This document shows, in pieces, positions 33,899-44,240 of a stretch of 54,367 nt of DNA; within the stretch, counting starts at the first letter, position 1; every line of letters begins with the position of its first letter. The stretch spans positions 1 through 54,367 of the forward strand of contig SXUI01000020.1 in assembly GCA_005790605.1 (NCBI GenBank). Reading direction: 5' to 3'. The translations under genes were made by a program, and so were the position numbers. The notes beneath the pieces are model-generated. The model had not been told where the DNA came from, ran no database searches, and saw nothing but the letters and a program-made list of their open reading frames with translations. Source of the DNA: Planctomycetia bacterium. GTDB lineage: Bacteria; Planctomycetota; Phycisphaerae; Phycisphaerales; SM1A02.

Positions 33899-36664
33899 TC
33901 AACGCATACGCACCCAACCGTCGCCAAGAACCACATCTTGCATCCGTTCAGGCGGATCAACCGTGATCCACTCCACCTTTCCATCGCGAAGTGATGCGGT
34001 GACAGTCGTGTTGTACGCCGCCTTCAATCGGAAGTGCCCGCTCCAGCTGCTCGGCAACGCTGGACAAACAACGATCTGTCTACCCGCGGATTGCAACAAC
34101 ATCTCCTGCATCGTCGTCATGAGATTCCCACCGTGACACTGATCGGGAACCCAGTCGAAGTTCGGTCCCCAGAATGTTGGAAATCGGAATGCGCGATTCG
34201 TGTTCTTCGACTTCGCGATCAGGATCGATGCTGCCTCGTCAGCCAATCCGAGACGCGCAGCCTGTTGCCCATCCTGTGGCCAACCATTCGTGAAGTGTTC
34301 GATGCGCGATGCGTAACTCGCGCGGCCGACCGTGAGGTCGTCGCGCAACACGCCAGACGCCTGGAACGGCCAAATCGCGAAGAGCTCTGGATTCTCGCAG
34401 TTCGAACGCTGCGGATTGAACTTCGCGGCAGCTGCGAAGCGCACCTCGCCCGTCTTGGTGTTGGCCACAATCGGAAGCGGCGGACATGCGACGCGCATCC
34501 GTTCCCAAAGCGCACGATCTTCCGCCGAGCCGACATCGGCGGGCAACGCGCAGAGTCGACTTGTGATTTCGCGAAGTCCGGCGACAGTCGGAAGATCATT
34601 CACGACGCCAGTCCAGTAGGTCTCGAGTGATTGCGTTGGCGAGATCACGAGAGCCCCATCGGCGTCCCGCGCAAACCGCGAGTCGAAGTACGCAAGCACT
34701 TCGCGCGCCATCGGAAGTGTCTGCGCTTCTAGCTGCTTGCGATCCTGCGTGTAGTCCCAGTGATCAAGCATGAGCGCGACAAGTTCGGGGCCCTGATTCC
34801 ACGCCCATCGCCACCACGCACAATCGATGTCGCCAGCGGACTTCCCGTCGCGATCCCAGCCATAGTCGGCGTTGGCGTAGGTCCCCATCGTCGTCATCGT
34901 TTCGGGGAAGTACGCGCCACTCGCGTTGTAGTACGACGACGCGCGCGCCTTCGAGATTGGCAAGAGCCGCGAGTAAAACCCGAACAGCGATTGCATCGTG
35001 TCGGCATCGCCGCGCGCAAGCATGCCGTGATACGGAAGGCGCGTGTTCTGCCACCAGTAGGAGCCACCCCACGCCCGCCAGTCGTCGTTGAACTCCTTGC
35101 CATTGATCGGTTGCGGTGCAATCGTGAAGATTGATCCGTTGAACTTCACAGGAAACGACCCACGCGTTGCCGCGAGCGTGACGAATCGCTGCAGCGCGTA
35201 CGCCGAACTCACCGAGGTCGATGCACGAACGGCTCGCGGCGACTCGGCAACGAGTGTGTCATTCAAGCACAGCTGCAGCTTTCCGCCCTCACCCGCCGCG
35301 TACGCGAGAACGACATGCGACCGCTCGCCCACTGGAGGCGATGCATCGCTCTGCAGGGTCGTCGTGCCGACGATCGCTCGCAGTTTGCCTTGCTGAAGAT
35401 CGAAAAGGAACCCGTCCGAACCACCGGCGGTGATCTTGTCGGCGATGCGGCCCGTGGACTGAGGCGCAGACGGTTGAATCCAGGCATCAATGATGAAGTC
35501 CGACTTCGCCTCAAGTTCAGGCGCGAGCTTCCAAGTCGAACCGTTCTCGTTCGCGATGACCACATTCGCGTCATCCGTGATGAAGCGCACATCAGAAATC
35601 ACGCCATCAAACCTATTTTGTGCGTTCGAGTCGTATCCGATGCGAATCGGATGCGCGGTTTCAAGCAAGGACTTCTCACGCGGAGGATTGACGAACACGA
35701 ATGACTCGTTCCACCTCGACGCGTGCCACGCGGCAGTGCGCTTGCGGGCAGCATCAAAGGATGGCGCAGCGGCCGCGCGCTCGCCGAGGCGCTCAAGCCA
35801 CCCCTCAAGGTCATCAGCTTGCGAGCAGCTCGCGGTGATGTGCATCGATGTTCGGCGAGTCGGCGCCGCGGTCGACATCGTGTTGGAGTTCACTCGCTCC
35901 CATCCATCACCATCGACACGACCGCCGAATGTACGAAGAATCAGCGGATCCTCGAAGGAACTCGCGACATCAGATAGCCCTTGATGCGCAAGCGTGAACG
36001 GCGTGTAGGAACTCTCGTTCCGGTGATACCACACCACGGCGTCATCCGATGGCACGATGACATCCGCCGACTCTTTTACTTCGACGCTCGCAGGCGCATC
36101 GTGCATCAACCACGACGACTTCAGTTCTTCTCCCTTCAAGACATGTTCGCTCGTGCGCCACGACTCAAGCGTCGCACATGCCGTCCTCGGGACATCGCTT
36201 GTCATCGAGAGGAAGAGGCTTGGCGAGCCTGCGTCCACGAACATCTCAAGTTGCACTCCTTGGGCAGATATCGTTAACGACCCAGTCTCGATGTTGAGTC
36301 GTTGCACGAATGACGCATCAACTGGAAACGGCGGATCACAGTGCACGCGCACGCGACCAAGCTTCAGAAGGCGCTCTGCCTCACTAAAACTGTCCGTGTG
36401 TGAGAGAAGCACGAGAAGGTCGCCGCCTGCGTCCATCCACACATTGGCACCAAACTCACCATTTCCCAGTGGCATCGAGCCCGTCGCATTGAGCCCGGGC
36501 TCATGCCAAATCGGATCGAGAGCCTGAATCTCCGCTCGCGCCGACGCACTTGGTGCACTCTGCCATTGCGCGAAAGTTGGCTTTCCATTCGCGGGTGGTG
36601 TCGAGCAACTCAGGAGAGATGCGCACAACGGCGCAGTGAAGACGGTGAGGCATCGAGCGATCAT
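33899..36664 (-). CDS. GH95-like / DUF5703 glycoside hydrolase lipoprotein with LamG-like insertion
   Basis: This is a 921-residue predicted lipoprotein with lipobox LLSC (Cys20). The N-terminal beta-sandwich resembles the DUF5703 / GH95 N-domain (DPIWHEPGLNATGSMPLGNG, then EFGANVWMD). A region with the look of a LamG / concanavalin jelly roll (about residues 335-490: FDGVISDVRFITDDANVV, SDFIIDAWIQPSAP, LQLCLNDTLVAESPRA) is inserted before an (alpha/alpha)6-barrel-like catalytic region (WGGSYWWQNTRLPYHGML, FPETMTTMGTYANADYGW, PTFWGPNFDWVPDQCHGGN). GH95 enzymes are alpha-L-fucosidases or alpha-L-galactosidases; the fucose salvage gene fkp nearby fits, but the substrate is inference. It lies 18 bp downstream of the beta-propeller gene, on the same strand. 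Confidence 0.8.
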   Translation of the reverse strand: MIARCLTVFTAPLCASLLSCSTPPANGKPTFAQWQSAPSASARAEIQALDPIWHEPGLNATGSMPLGNGEFGANVWMDAGGDLLVLLSHTDSFSEAERLLKLGRVRVHCDPPFPVDASFVQRLNIETGSLTISAQGVQLEMFVDAGSPSLFLSMTSDVPRTACATLESWRTSEHVLKGEELKSSWLMHDAPASVEVKESADVIVPSDDAVVWYHRNESSYTPFTLAHQGLSDVASSFEDPLILRTFGGRVDGDGWERVNSNTMSTAAPTRRTSMHITASCSQADDLEGWLERLGERAAAAPSFDAARKRTAAWHASRWNESFVFVNPPREKSLLETAHPIRIGYDSNAQNRFDGVISDVRFITDDANVVIANENGSTWKLAPELEAKSDFIIDAWIQPSAPQSTGRIADKITAGGSDGFLFDLQQGKLRAIVGTTTLQSDASPPVGERSHVVLAYAAGEGGKLQLCLNDTLVAESPRAVRASTSVSSAYALQRFVTLAATRGSFPVKFNGSIFTIAPQPINGKEFNDDWRAWGGSYWWQNTRLPYHGMLARGDADTMQSLFGFYSRLLPISKARASSYYNASGAYFPETMTTMGTYANADYGWDRDGKSAGDIDCAWWRWAWNQGPELVALMLDHWDYTQDRKQLEAQTLPMAREVLAYFDSRFARDADGALVISPTQSLETYWTGVVNDLPTVAGLREITSRLCALPADVGSAEDRALWERMRVACPPLPIVANTKTGEVRFAAAAKFNPQRSNCENPELFAIWPFQASGVLRDDLTVGRASYASRIEHFTNGWPQDGQQAARLGLADEAASILIAKSKNTNRAFRFPTFWGPNFDWVPDQCHGGNLMTTMQEMLLQSAGRQIVVCPALPSSWSGHFRLKAAYNTTVTASLRDGKVEWITVDPPERMQDVVLGDGWVRMR

Positions 36665-36682
36665 GCTCGAAGTGTGACAGAA

Positions 36683-39625
36683 TCAGGTCGACCATGCTGC
36701 AAGCAGCATGGAGAGATCGGCTGCGTCGACAACACCGTCACCGGTGAGATCCGCAGTTCCTGCGGTCCCCCATTGCGAAAGCATAATCGCGAGATCTGCC
36801 GCATTCACGAGGCCATCGAAGTTGAAATCTCCGTTCGGTAAACGAACATCGCGAGTCCACATGCCACGCCCGTGCGTGGCCGCGAGCAGTGTTCGCGAGT
36901 TCGGGAGCATGACGAGTTCGTCGACGCTGACATTCGCCGGACCGTAGTCACTCCCGCTCCATGTCGATCCGCCGTTGACGCTCGAGAAAATGCCGAACTC
37001 AGTCGCGGCATAGAGGCGTTGCGGATCATCAGGATGAATGACCATCCCTCGAACCGGGATCGAAGGAAGACCGAGGCCGCCGCTTCCGGTGACATCCGTC
37101 CACACTCCACCACTGTTGATGGTCTTGCGAATGTTGTCGCTGTTGAATCCACCGAGGCAGACGAACGCCGTCGTCGACGAACCCGGCGCAAACACGATGC
37201 GAGAGATGTAGCGATTCGGAAGTGGGTTCTTTGTCGCGTTGTCGTCAATCACCGTCCAAGTCGGCGTGTCGCTTGATGCGTTTGCGGTGCGCCAAAGTTG
37301 ACCATCCCCTTGCGCGACCCAGACGACTTCGGGATCGATCGGAGAAACAGCGATGGCACTCACATTGTTCGTGCACGCACGAATCTGCTGCCACACCACG
37401 GAGGTTGCTCGCGCATCTCGCGTGCGCCATAGGTTCGCACCTCCGGCGTAGAGCACCTTGGGATCGTTCGGATCCAGAATGAATGGCGCGATGAAGTTCG
37501 CGTTTCCTGATTCTGCATCAGTCAAGCCGGAGTAGATGTTTGACGCGCTCACGCCAGCGTCGGTCGAGCGGTGAATCTTGAGGTTCACATATTCCCCGTA
37601 CTGATAGCGCGGATCTTCCCAGTCGATCGCGCACCAGCCGCCATCGCCACCGTACGGCAGATTCGCCACCGTCGAACCCTCGAGCACTCGAAGCGTGCCG
37701 TTGTCCTGCGTTCCGCCGAGAATGATCGATGTCGTTGCGCTCGTTGGCACGACACCCGTCGCGCTGCCGCCTCGGCGCAACTTTGCGGCGGGAACGAACT
37801 GGCGCGCAACACCCGGACCTTCGTAGCGCAAGATGAGTCCGGCGCCACCTGTGCCTTCAAAAAACTGCACCTCAATCGCATGACTGCCTGCGCCAAGCGC
37901 GGCAATGCCAGACCGCTCTTGCATGCCGTGCAATCCATCATTGTCGACGACAGTCACACCATTGATCCGGAGTCGACTTCCATCATCGCTCTCTGTGCTG
38001 AACTTGTAGAGACCTGGGTTGTCGATCGTCATCCAACCCGTAAAGAGTCCACCGACATTGTCTGCGCGCGTGGAGTTGGCGAAGTTCAAATTTGTGGATG
38101 CGTAGTTGAGCGTGGTCACGCTCGTCGAGAGATACGGCGTCAGCGCGCTGAAGTTCGGAAGCGCGCTTGGAGCAGTGAGTCCGAAGTACTTTGCCGCGAG
38201 ACCAGCTGAAGTTCCCGTCACGACTGCGCCTGGGGTCAGTGGAATCTCCACGCCCGCTGCGCCATAGAACTGCGTGGTGATGTAACCCGTCACAATGGCG
38301 CGCCATCCCGAAGAAGTCCCAGCGGCTTCGATGTCATCGGCGACATGCATGGCTCCATCGGAAAGCGAGTACACACGGCGATTCGACGTGCCATTGAACC
38401 CAGGATCACTCACGAAACCATGCACATCGGGATGCACCTGATCTGTGAGGATGTAGCCGTTGGAGGTTTGCGTCAGCGTCACACCACCATCCACAGACTT
38501 CCACGCGTGGTAACCGCCAACGAGCAGGAAGTTTGGATTGGTTGGATGAACCCACAGCGGACATGCATACCAGCTTGAGCCGCACGCGCCCGTCGTGGTG
38601 ACCAGCGCGTAGTTCTTTCCACCATCGGTCGACTTCCAAATGACGCCGCCGCCAAGCGCAGCATCCGCATACACAATGTTTGGATTACTTGGCGCGTAAC
38701 AGAGTTCGATGCGACTCCCAAACCCAACTTGATGATCCAAGCCGGTTGCTGCGTGCCAAGTTGCGCCCGCATCGTCGCTCCACAAGGCTCGGTGAAACCA
38801 GTCGCTGTCGTAGTCAATGATGTGTGCGACGGCGAGATTGCCATTGGTTGGATGGAACTGCACATCGAAGCTTCCCTGCGCCCACTGCGGATTACTCCAC
38901 GATGCGCCCCCGTCCGTAGATCGCATCACGCCACCGTATCGCTTCGAGGCAAGCATGACAGACGGGTTCGTCGGCGAAATCGCGATCCGATTCACGGTCT
39001 CCCAATTGTTCGTACTCGGAATCTGCACCCATGTGACGCCGCCGTCGGTCGACTTGAAAATCCCATCGCCGCCGAGCGCGTCGCCGTTGAATTGACCTTC
39101 GCCAGTTCCGGCAAACAGCACATCCGGATTCGTCGGATGGATCGCGAGTGAACCGATCGCAAGTGAACCCATACGGTCATTCACAACCGACCATGAGGCA
39201 CCGCTGTCCACCGAGTAGAAGATCCCCCCACCAACGGATCCTGCCCACATGCGATTGGTTTGCGTCGGATGAATCACGAGCGAGCGTGTTCGACCACCCA
39301 CATTCGTTGGACCTCGCGAGATCCATGACGCATCCATGGAAGCGATGCCTTCGAAGGCGCCTTCGTCTCCCCGTCGCGCACTTGCGGTAACTAACGCTTG
39401 CACTTGGTCCATGCCGCGCGACACTTTCGCGGGATCAATCTGACCAAACTCATCGCGCCATGCAAGCCGCCGCCACATCATCGCTTTGTCAGGCCCCGTC
39501 GCGCGTGGAAGTGATTCCGCGCGTGGCGCTGGCGGCGGAACAGTCGCGCAGCCTTGAACGACGCACAGCGCGCTCAGGAGCGTGGTTCCGAAAGCACTTG
39601 TGAAGAGGAAATGGGGGCGCTTCAT
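36683..39625 (-). CDS. Secreted sortilin/BNR beta-propeller with PA14 insertion and dockerin-like C-terminus
   Basis: This is a 980-residue exported protein; the signal region ends CVVQGCATV and could be a lipoprotein site. Repeated BNR/sortilin motifs (GIFYSVDSGASWSVV, GIFKSTDGGVTWVQI, GVMRSTDGGASWSNP, VIWKSTDGGKNYALV) give two stretches of beta-propeller. Between them is a PA14-like lectin domain (AGLAAKYFGLTAPSALPNF; FSTESDDGSRLRINGVTVVD; EVQFFEGTGGAGLILRYEG). A dockerin-like pair ends the protein (GDFNFDGLVNAADLAIML and DLTGDGVVDAADLSMLL). Carbohydrate binding at the cell surface or in the medium is likely; no catalytic motif is evident. The frame is open to 39745, but ATG 39625 precedes the signal peptide. 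It is divergent from the PPC-like gene. Confidence 0.83.
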   Translation of the reverse strand: MKRPHFLFTSAFGTTLLSALCVVQGCATVPPPAPRAESLPRATGPDKAMMWRRLAWRDEFGQIDPAKVSRGMDQVQALVTASARRGDEGAFEGIASMDASWISRGPTNVGGRTRSLVIHPTQTNRMWAGSVGGGIFYSVDSGASWSVVNDRMGSLAIGSLAIHPTNPDVLFAGTGEGQFNGDALGGDGIFKSTDGGVTWVQIPSTNNWETVNRIAISPTNPSVMLASKRYGGVMRSTDGGASWSNPQWAQGSFDVQFHPTNGNLAVAHIIDYDSDWFHRALWSDDAGATWHAATGLDHQVGFGSRIELCYAPSNPNIVYADAALGGGVIWKSTDGGKNYALVTTTGACGSSWYACPLWVHPTNPNFLLVGGYHAWKSVDGGVTLTQTSNGYILTDQVHPDVHGFVSDPGFNGTSNRRVYSLSDGAMHVADDIEAAGTSSGWRAIVTGYITTQFYGAAGVEIPLTPGAVVTGTSAGLAAKYFGLTAPSALPNFSALTPYLSTSVTTLNYASTNLNFANSTRADNVGGLFTGWMTIDNPGLYKFSTESDDGSRLRINGVTVVDNDGLHGMQERSGIAALGAGSHAIEVQFFEGTGGAGLILRYEGPGVARQFVPAAKLRRGGSATGVVPTSATTSIILGGTQDNGTLRVLEGSTVANLPYGGDGGWCAIDWEDPRYQYGEYVNLKIHRSTDAGVSASNIYSGLTDAESGNANFIAPFILDPNDPKVLYAGGANLWRTRDARATSVVWQQIRACTNNVSAIAVSPIDPEVVWVAQGDGQLWRTANASSDTPTWTVIDDNATKNPLPNRYISRIVFAPGSSTTAFVCLGGFNSDNIRKTINSGGVWTDVTGSGGLGLPSIPVRGMVIHPDDPQRLYAATEFGIFSSVNGGSTWSGSDYGPANVSVDELVMLPNSRTLLAATHGRGMWTRDVRLPNGDFNFDGLVNAADLAIMLSQWGTAGTADLTGDGVVDAADLSMLLAAWST

Positions 39626-39796
39626 GGCGAGACAGGACATTCGTTGAACATAGCGCGGAACTTCAACCGCATCTCGAAAACACGGGAGTTTCCGCGGTTT
39701 TGGGACTGTCGATGCGGCACAGCGCCGTTCACGATGTACTCTCATCGTGTCGTTGGCTCCACTTTCTCGCTTCTCGCCTCTTTCTCATTCCGACCC

Positions 39797-41617
39797 ATGA
39801 CTACTTCCCGCATCCTCCTTTCGTCGGTCGTCCTCGCCTCTGCCGCCGTCATACTTGGGCAGTGGAACGCGCCCGCGCACGCGCGCCTCGGCGGAGGTGG
39901 CAAGGGTGATGGTGGAGTTGCTGGCGGAAGCACCAACTGTGCGACGGCGCCCGCTGCGATCTTGGGGGACAATCCGTTCGACACCACCGGTGCGACTGGG
40001 TCGCTGAGTGTGTTGGCTGGAAGCACATGCGGCGATCACACGATGTACAAGGTGAACTACTTCACCTTCACGCCTGCGGAAACTGGCACCTACACCTTCT
40101 CGACTTGTGGGTCCACGGATTGGGACACGCGCATCGCCGTGCTGCAAGCATGCGGCGCCAATCTCGTACCCGTGATTTGCAATGACGATGCGTGCGCGTA
40201 TCAAAGTCAAGCGAATGGACCACTCACGCAAGGCGTGCTGTACCGCGTTGTCGTCGGTGGGTACGGCGGCGGCGACGGCGGCGCTGCGACACTCAACATC
40301 AGCCTCGATACGCCCGGCGGCGGCGGCGGAACAGTTGGGCCAGATGTGATCGTCGGTTCGCTGTCGGATATCGCGCAGTACGGATCCGTTGTCGTCAGTG
40401 GCCAAACGATCATGGCGTACGCGATTGGGACAGTGAGTTGCAACATCGGCGATGCGCTCTTGGATTGGTTTGCATCGCCAGACGCCCGCCACCCATTTAT
40501 TCCGCAAAACATGTACCGCATCAAGGGTGGTCGCATCGAACAGATCGGCGCCGGATGGGGCAAGCATGGCTTCTACGCATTGCAGGACTCACTTTGTGGT
40601 CCATGCACACCATCGCCCAGCGGCTCGTGGCTTGGCGTTGGATGCTCGGATCCATACGGCGCAAGTCTCAATGGAAGTCAGGGCGGTCTTGGAACACGGA
40701 CCGAAGTCAATGCTGCGACAGGCGTGTTTCCTGGCACGATCAATGTGGGCATGCCAGCAGCGCCCGCCACGATTGGGCGGCGCGTGCAAGTCAATGGAAA
40801 TGACCTGAATCCTGCGCTGAACGCAGGCGCCGTGTACCTGTGCGAGGGTCAGTACATCCACGCTGGAGATGCAGCCGCGGGCAACGACAACAACAATGGT
40901 TCATGGCGATTGATGACCATCGGCGCTCTCAGTGGCGGCGCGTACAACATCACGCCAACCGGCGCGACGAATCAACAACAGAGCGCGATTCGCGCATGGC
41001 GCGTGGTCGTACCCGCCGTCACGCTCGTTGATGTCGATGTTCCAGACGATGGTCGATTTACCGTTGGATACAACGTGACCGACATCGGCGGCGGAAAGTG
41101 GCACTACGAGTACGCGATTCAGAACATCAATAGCGATCGCAGTGGTCGTTCCTTCAGTGTGCCCGTTCCTCCAAGCGCAATCATCACGAACACCTATTTC
41201 AAAGACATCAACTACCACTCTGGCGACGCATACTCGCCGACGGATTGGACCGTCTCCACAAGTGGCGGAGCGGTGACTTGGACAGGTGGCACCTACGCGA
41301 CAAGCCCCAACGGCAACGCGCTTCGATTCGCGACGCTTTACAACTTCGCGTTCGACGCGAACTATCCGCCAACGGGCGCACTCGGAACCATCGGGCTTTT
41401 CAAGCCAGGAGCGGAGCCGAATGTCACCGTGGCGATTCAAGGACCTGGTGGCCCACCAACGAATCCAGCCGATCTCAATGGCGATGGCGGCGTGAACGCG
41501 TCCGATCTCGCGATGTTGCTGAACGCTTGGGGAACAACCGGGCCTGGCGACATCAACGGCAGTGGCGTGGTTGACGCGGCTGATCTCGCTGCTCTGCTGA
41601 GTGCTTGGACGAGCTGA
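39797..41617 (+). CDS. Large secreted protein with PPC-like domain and dockerin-like C-terminus
   Basis: This is a 606-residue exported protein. A signal peptide (SRILLSSVVLASAAVILGQW) is followed by a Gly-rich spacer and a prepeptidase C-terminal (PPC)-like domain (VNYFTFTPAETGTYTFSTCG, VICNDDACAYQ, GVLYRVVVGGYGGG). The central ~300 residues (NMYRIKGGRIEQIGAGWGKH, GTINVGMPAAPATIGRRVQV, WHYEYAIQNINSDRSGRSFS) are not recognised beyond a beta-rich look. The end has the two dockerin-like motifs (ADLNGDGGVNASDLAMLLNA, DINGSGVVDAADLAALL). ATG 39797 is chosen for the signal peptide; the frame is open to 39554. The role is unknown. The 256 bp before the next gene hold no recognised element. Confidence 0.75.
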   Translation: MTTSRILLSSVVLASAAVILGQWNAPAHARLGGGGKGDGGVAGGSTNCATAPAAILGDNPFDTTGATGSLSVLAGSTCGDHTMYKVNYFTFTPAETGTYTFSTCGSTDWDTRIAVLQACGANLVPVICNDDACAYQSQANGPLTQGVLYRVVVGGYGGGDGGAATLNISLDTPGGGGGTVGPDVIVGSLSDIAQYGSVVVSGQTIMAYAIGTVSCNIGDALLDWFASPDARHPFIPQNMYRIKGGRIEQIGAGWGKHGFYALQDSLCGPCTPSPSGSWLGVGCSDPYGASLNGSQGGLGTRTEVNAATGVFPGTINVGMPAAPATIGRRVQVNGNDLNPALNAGAVYLCEGQYIHAGDAAAGNDNNNGSWRLMTIGALSGGAYNITPTGATNQQQSAIRAWRVVVPAVTLVDVDVPDDGRFTVGYNVTDIGGGKWHYEYAIQNINSDRSGRSFSVPVPPSAIITNTYFKDINYHSGDAYSPTDWTVSTSGGAVTWTGGTYATSPNGNALRFATLYNFAFDANYPPTGALGTIGLFKPGAEPNVTVAIQGPGGPPTNPADLNGDGGVNASDLAMLLNAWGTTGPGDINGSGVVDAADLAALLSAWTS

Positions 41618-41873
41618 GTTGTTCGCCAACGCAGATTGCAGTGCTTATCTGTCCCTAAGTCGGTCCCACAGGCAATGTCTGTGACTGATTTTGCCTGCTC
41701 GTGCGCGATTCAACTTGCAACTGCAAAGCGATGTGAAGACTCTCGCTGTGACATTCACGCACTTCGCTCACGGCGAGCGTGATTCGCGTCGATAGGTTTG
41801 CGCCAGCATTTCGACAATGCGCGCACATTCGAGCGACGCTCCGTGATTGTCAGTGCGGATTGAGGAGTTCGTG

Positions 41874-44036
41874 ATGATGAAGGACAAGAAGTCAAATCGC
41901 CTATCGCTCGCTGCACTTGCGCTCGTCGCACTCGGCACCACCGTCGTCGACACAACGATCCTCGCCAACGAAGCTGCGGTCGAAGCACTCGCCGGTGGAC
42001 CAACTCGATACAACATTCTCTTCGTCATTCTCGATGATGTCGGCGCCGATCAACTTTCGTTGTCGAACCCTGCAGGTACCGATCTCGCGTCGACGCCGAC
42101 CATCGACGCAATCGCTGCACAGGGCGTGAACTTCTCGAACTGTTGGGCGATGCCGGAGTGCTCTCCAAGTCGCGTCTGCTTTTTCACTGGTCGATATCCA
42201 GGTCGCACTGGGGTCATGACCGCCTTGACTCCGACGACACTTCCCCAATCGCAGTGTTCGCCATTCGAAGTCACCACGCCGATGATTCTGGACGGTGCTG
42301 GATATCACACGACACTTGTCGGGAAGTTCCACCTCTCACAGAATTACCTGAATCCCGCAGGCATCGCCGCGCCAGCGTCCAACGGATTCGCTGAATTCAA
42401 TGGCACGCTGCTCGGTGCCCCTCCCTACATCGACCCAACGATCGCAGGGCAAGTGGACTCCACAACCGTGGTGTACTCCTGCGGGTTTCCTGTCAGCGGA
42501 AGCTCACCAGCCGTCTGCGCTTGTGCCTTTCCAAACGGTGATTGTGTGCCGGGTGTAGACGCACTCGAATGCCTCAGCGCCGGAGGTCTCCCATTAGTGG
42601 AAACCGATGGCACACCGATTCTCGATTGCAGCGCCGAAGCAGCGGCGCGCATTGATTGGAGTGCGACGAACGGATCCTACGCATGGCCGCGCACCATCAA
42701 CCACAACGGCGGCGCGACGCAGGTCGTCCCCGTACGGAAGTACGCGAATGTTGTGCAGGCTGATGACGCCATCGCGTTCATCAACGCACAACGCAAGCTC
42801 CCCAAGAGCAAGTGGATGTGCACCCTCGCGTTTACGGGCGATCACGACCCATGGCAACCACCACCGCCATCGATGAGCCCGACGACGTGGCCCTCAGATC
42901 TTCCGCTGGCATGCGAGGCTCAGCCGGATGTTCAGGATCCTTCTGTGCAACAACGCAAGCTTTCGGACATGACGATCGAGGCGCTTGACCTCCAGATCCG
43001 TCGCGTGCTGCTCTCCACGGGACTTGCGCATCTCAATAAGTCCGGCGCATTGACGCTCTCGTTGCCCGACACAGTCATCGTTGTCGTTGGCGACAATGGA
43101 TCGTTTCTCACCACCGTGCGCGCTCCGTTCAATCCAACGCGCGCAAAGGCGACTGCGTATCAGTCGGGCGTTTGCGTCCCCATGGTCGCTGCGGGCGGAC
43201 CCACGGTTACGCCAGGTCGTCGCTGCGACAAGATGGTGAACATCGTGGATCTGTTTCAACTGTGGGGCGAACTTGCCGGCGTCGATGTGCACGCTGCGGT
43301 CCCGGTTGGTCGCAAGCTCGATTGTCGGCCGCTGCTGCAGTATCTCACGCAGCCCGATGCGCCAAGCGCGCGGGAATGGAACTTCTCGCAGTATGGAACG
43401 GAGTACATGAGCGAACCGTGCTATCCATGCCTGATCTCGTCGGATCAGGGAAGCATTTGCACCGACACGATTCTGACCTCAGAACAATTGTGCGAGTCAC
43501 AAGGTGGGGTCTGGTATGGACCAACCGACACCAATCCCAATCCGACTGCATCCGACTGCTGTGACTTGTGGACGCAAATGAATGAGCCCGCTGGTTTCAC
43601 GATCGTCTACGCCGAGCAGCAATCACTCACCGATGGTCGCTGGAAACTCATCTACGATGAACAACCATCCTGCTTCGCGAAGAAGGGTGCTGGCGACTAC
43701 GAGTTCTATGACCTCACGCAGTGCTTTGCCGCCGACAAACTCTTTGGACTCGGCATCGACAATCCCGACTACGACCTGCTCGCTTCAGGCACACCACTCA
43801 CTCCCGAACAAGAGTTCCAGTACAACCGACTGCTCACAAAATTGACCCAGATGCAGGCGGATCTAGAGCCCTGCGTAGGCGACCTCACGCTGAATGGAGT
43901 TGTGAACTCCGACGACTTGGCAGCGCTCGTCCAGTACTGGGGCATCCCAAGCATCGGTGACCTCAACAACGATGGCACCACGGATGGAAGCGATCTCGCG
44001 ATCCTGCTCGACAATTGGGGCCCTTGCGCAAACTGA
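41874..44036 (+). CDS. Secreted Cys-type sulfatase with dockerin-like C-terminus (1)
   Basis: This is a 720-residue exported arylsulfatase-family protein. After a signal segment (AALALVALGTTVVDTTILA), the core starts YNILFVILDDVGADQLSL, with metal-binding Asp54 and Asp55. The formylglycine motif is CSPSR (Cys96), then FFTGRYPGRTGV. GKFHLS stands where most sulfatases have GKWHLG, and VVVGDNGSF supplies the later metal-site Asp-Asn. Two Cys-rich inserts interrupt the fold (about 210-270 and 515-565). A dockerin-like pair closes it (LTLNGVVNSDDLAALV; DLNNDGTTDGSDLAILLDNW). Cys96 needs a formylglycine-generating enzyme, not present here. ATG 41874 lies six bases after GAGGAG; the earlier TTG at 41847 is unlikely. 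The substrate is unknown. Confidence 0.88.
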   Translation: MMKDKKSNRLSLAALALVALGTTVVDTTILANEAAVEALAGGPTRYNILFVILDDVGADQLSLSNPAGTDLASTPTIDAIAAQGVNFSNCWAMPECSPSRVCFFTGRYPGRTGVMTALTPTTLPQSQCSPFEVTTPMILDGAGYHTTLVGKFHLSQNYLNPAGIAAPASNGFAEFNGTLLGAPPYIDPTIAGQVDSTTVVYSCGFPVSGSSPAVCACAFPNGDCVPGVDALECLSAGGLPLVETDGTPILDCSAEAAARIDWSATNGSYAWPRTINHNGGATQVVPVRKYANVVQADDAIAFINAQRKLPKSKWMCTLAFTGDHDPWQPPPPSMSPTTWPSDLPLACEAQPDVQDPSVQQRKLSDMTIEALDLQIRRVLLSTGLAHLNKSGALTLSLPDTVIVVVGDNGSFLTTVRAPFNPTRAKATAYQSGVCVPMVAAGGPTVTPGRRCDKMVNIVDLFQLWGELAGVDVHAAVPVGRKLDCRPLLQYLTQPDAPSAREWNFSQYGTEYMSEPCYPCLISSDQGSICTDTILTSEQLCESQGGVWYGPTDTNPNPTASDCCDLWTQMNEPAGFTIVYAEQQSLTDGRWKLIYDEQPSCFAKKGAGDYEFYDLTQCFAADKLFGLGIDNPDYDLLASGTPLTPEQEFQYNRLLTKLTQMQADLEPCVGDLTLNGVVNSDDLAALVQYWGIPSIGDLNNDGTTDGSDLAILLDNWGPCAN

Positions 44037-44240
44037 TGCGGGGTTTTGGCACCATCGGTGCGAGTGCGGCGCTGCGGAAAGAGCCATGCAGGCCATGTGC
44101 AATCAGACAGGCTCGACGCTAGGCCATCGTAATCCGCAGAGTTCGCTTGCATTCGCGAGTCATTGCGGCAGAGTAAGCATGGAGTTCAGTGAAAAGGGAT
44201 TCGTCGTCCCCGTTTTCTTACGCCCTGCGAGAACTCCCCA

